Source of the DNA: CAVYGN01 sp964413265
GTDB lineage: Bacteria; Spirochaetota; Brevinematia; Brevinematales; JAOACQ01
Direction of reading: 5' to 3'
Assembly (NCBI GenBank): GCA_964413265.1
Contig: CAYPRX010000103.1
Span: 1 to 5,532 of the forward strand
Length of the DNA stretch: 5,532 bases
Below are positions 5,502-5,532 of the stretch, one piece after another (position 1 is the first letter of the stretch; each line of letters starts with the position of its first letter). Below the pieces are notes generated by a model. That model worked only from the letters and a program-made list of their open reading frames with translations, had not been told where the DNA came from and made no database searches. The translations under genes and the position numbers were made by a program.

Positions 5502-5526
5502 AAAGTGTATAGCAGCTATACACTTT
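5502..5526. promoter_or_regulatory. Perfect 11-bp-arm palindrome, operator-like or 5' hairpin
   Basis: AAAGTGTATAG and CTATACACTTT are exact inverted arms around a CAG centre, 25 bp in all. It begins about 12 bases after the predicted start of the rightward promoter, or covers the spacer and -10 of the alternative promoter. Either place suits repressor binding. It is low in GC and no T-run is visible before the window ends, so a terminator is less likely. Confidence 0.4.
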
Positions 5527-5532
5527 AAATTG

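Noticed and set aside
1..5532. tRNA, rRNA, CRISPR array or toxin-antitoxin pair.
   Set aside because: I found no cloverleaf-like pattern, no spaced repeat array and no paired small genes on either strand.

Overview
The window looks like bacterial chromosomal DNA of low to moderate GC. It has Shine-Dalgarno-type start sites, tightly packed genes and a bacterial insertion sequence. The sugar-lipid and membrane enzymes suggest an organism with an elaborate cell envelope, but nothing here fixes the phylum and I do not name one.

Positions 56-4034 hold four genes on the minus strand, read from right to left with gaps of 45 nt or less, so probably one operon. In transcription order they are: (1) a multi-spanning membrane protein that looks like a GT-C type glycosyltransferase (2622-4034); (2) a fusion of a class I SAM-dependent methyltransferase with a family 2, polyprenyl-phosphate-sugar-synthase-like glycosyltransferase (1205-2629); (3) a four-helix EamA/SMR-type membrane protein resembling lipid-sugar flippase subunits (833-1195); (4) a second, free-standing methyltransferase (56-787). 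My inference is that this is an envelope-glycan modification cassette following the Arn/Gtr logic: the GT2 domain loads a sugar on a polyprenyl phosphate, the small membrane protein flips it, and the GT-C protein transfers it outside. The two methyltransferases could methylate the sugar or an acceptor. Substrates are unknown.

Positions 4124-5438 are a complete insertion sequence of about 1315 bp with one intact DDE transposase gene on the plus strand (4209-5384), of the ISNCY/IS1202 type. Its tips are TGTGTC/GACACA. Each end holds two 20-bp boxes, and the box order differs between the ends. A hairpin that hides the transposase ribosome binding site lies just downstream of a candidate internal promoter, so only read-through transcripts should be silenced. 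The element sits 89 bp upstream of the operon's first gene, in divergent orientation, and its left tip can supply a -35 box for an outward hybrid promoter. No target-site duplication is visible.

The two edges hold regulatory DNA. Positions 7-35 form a near-consensus promoter pointing out of the window to the left, with a dyad over its -35 box. Positions 5439-5532 hold no gene, but a candidate rightward promoter and a perfect 11-bp-arm palindrome near the window end.
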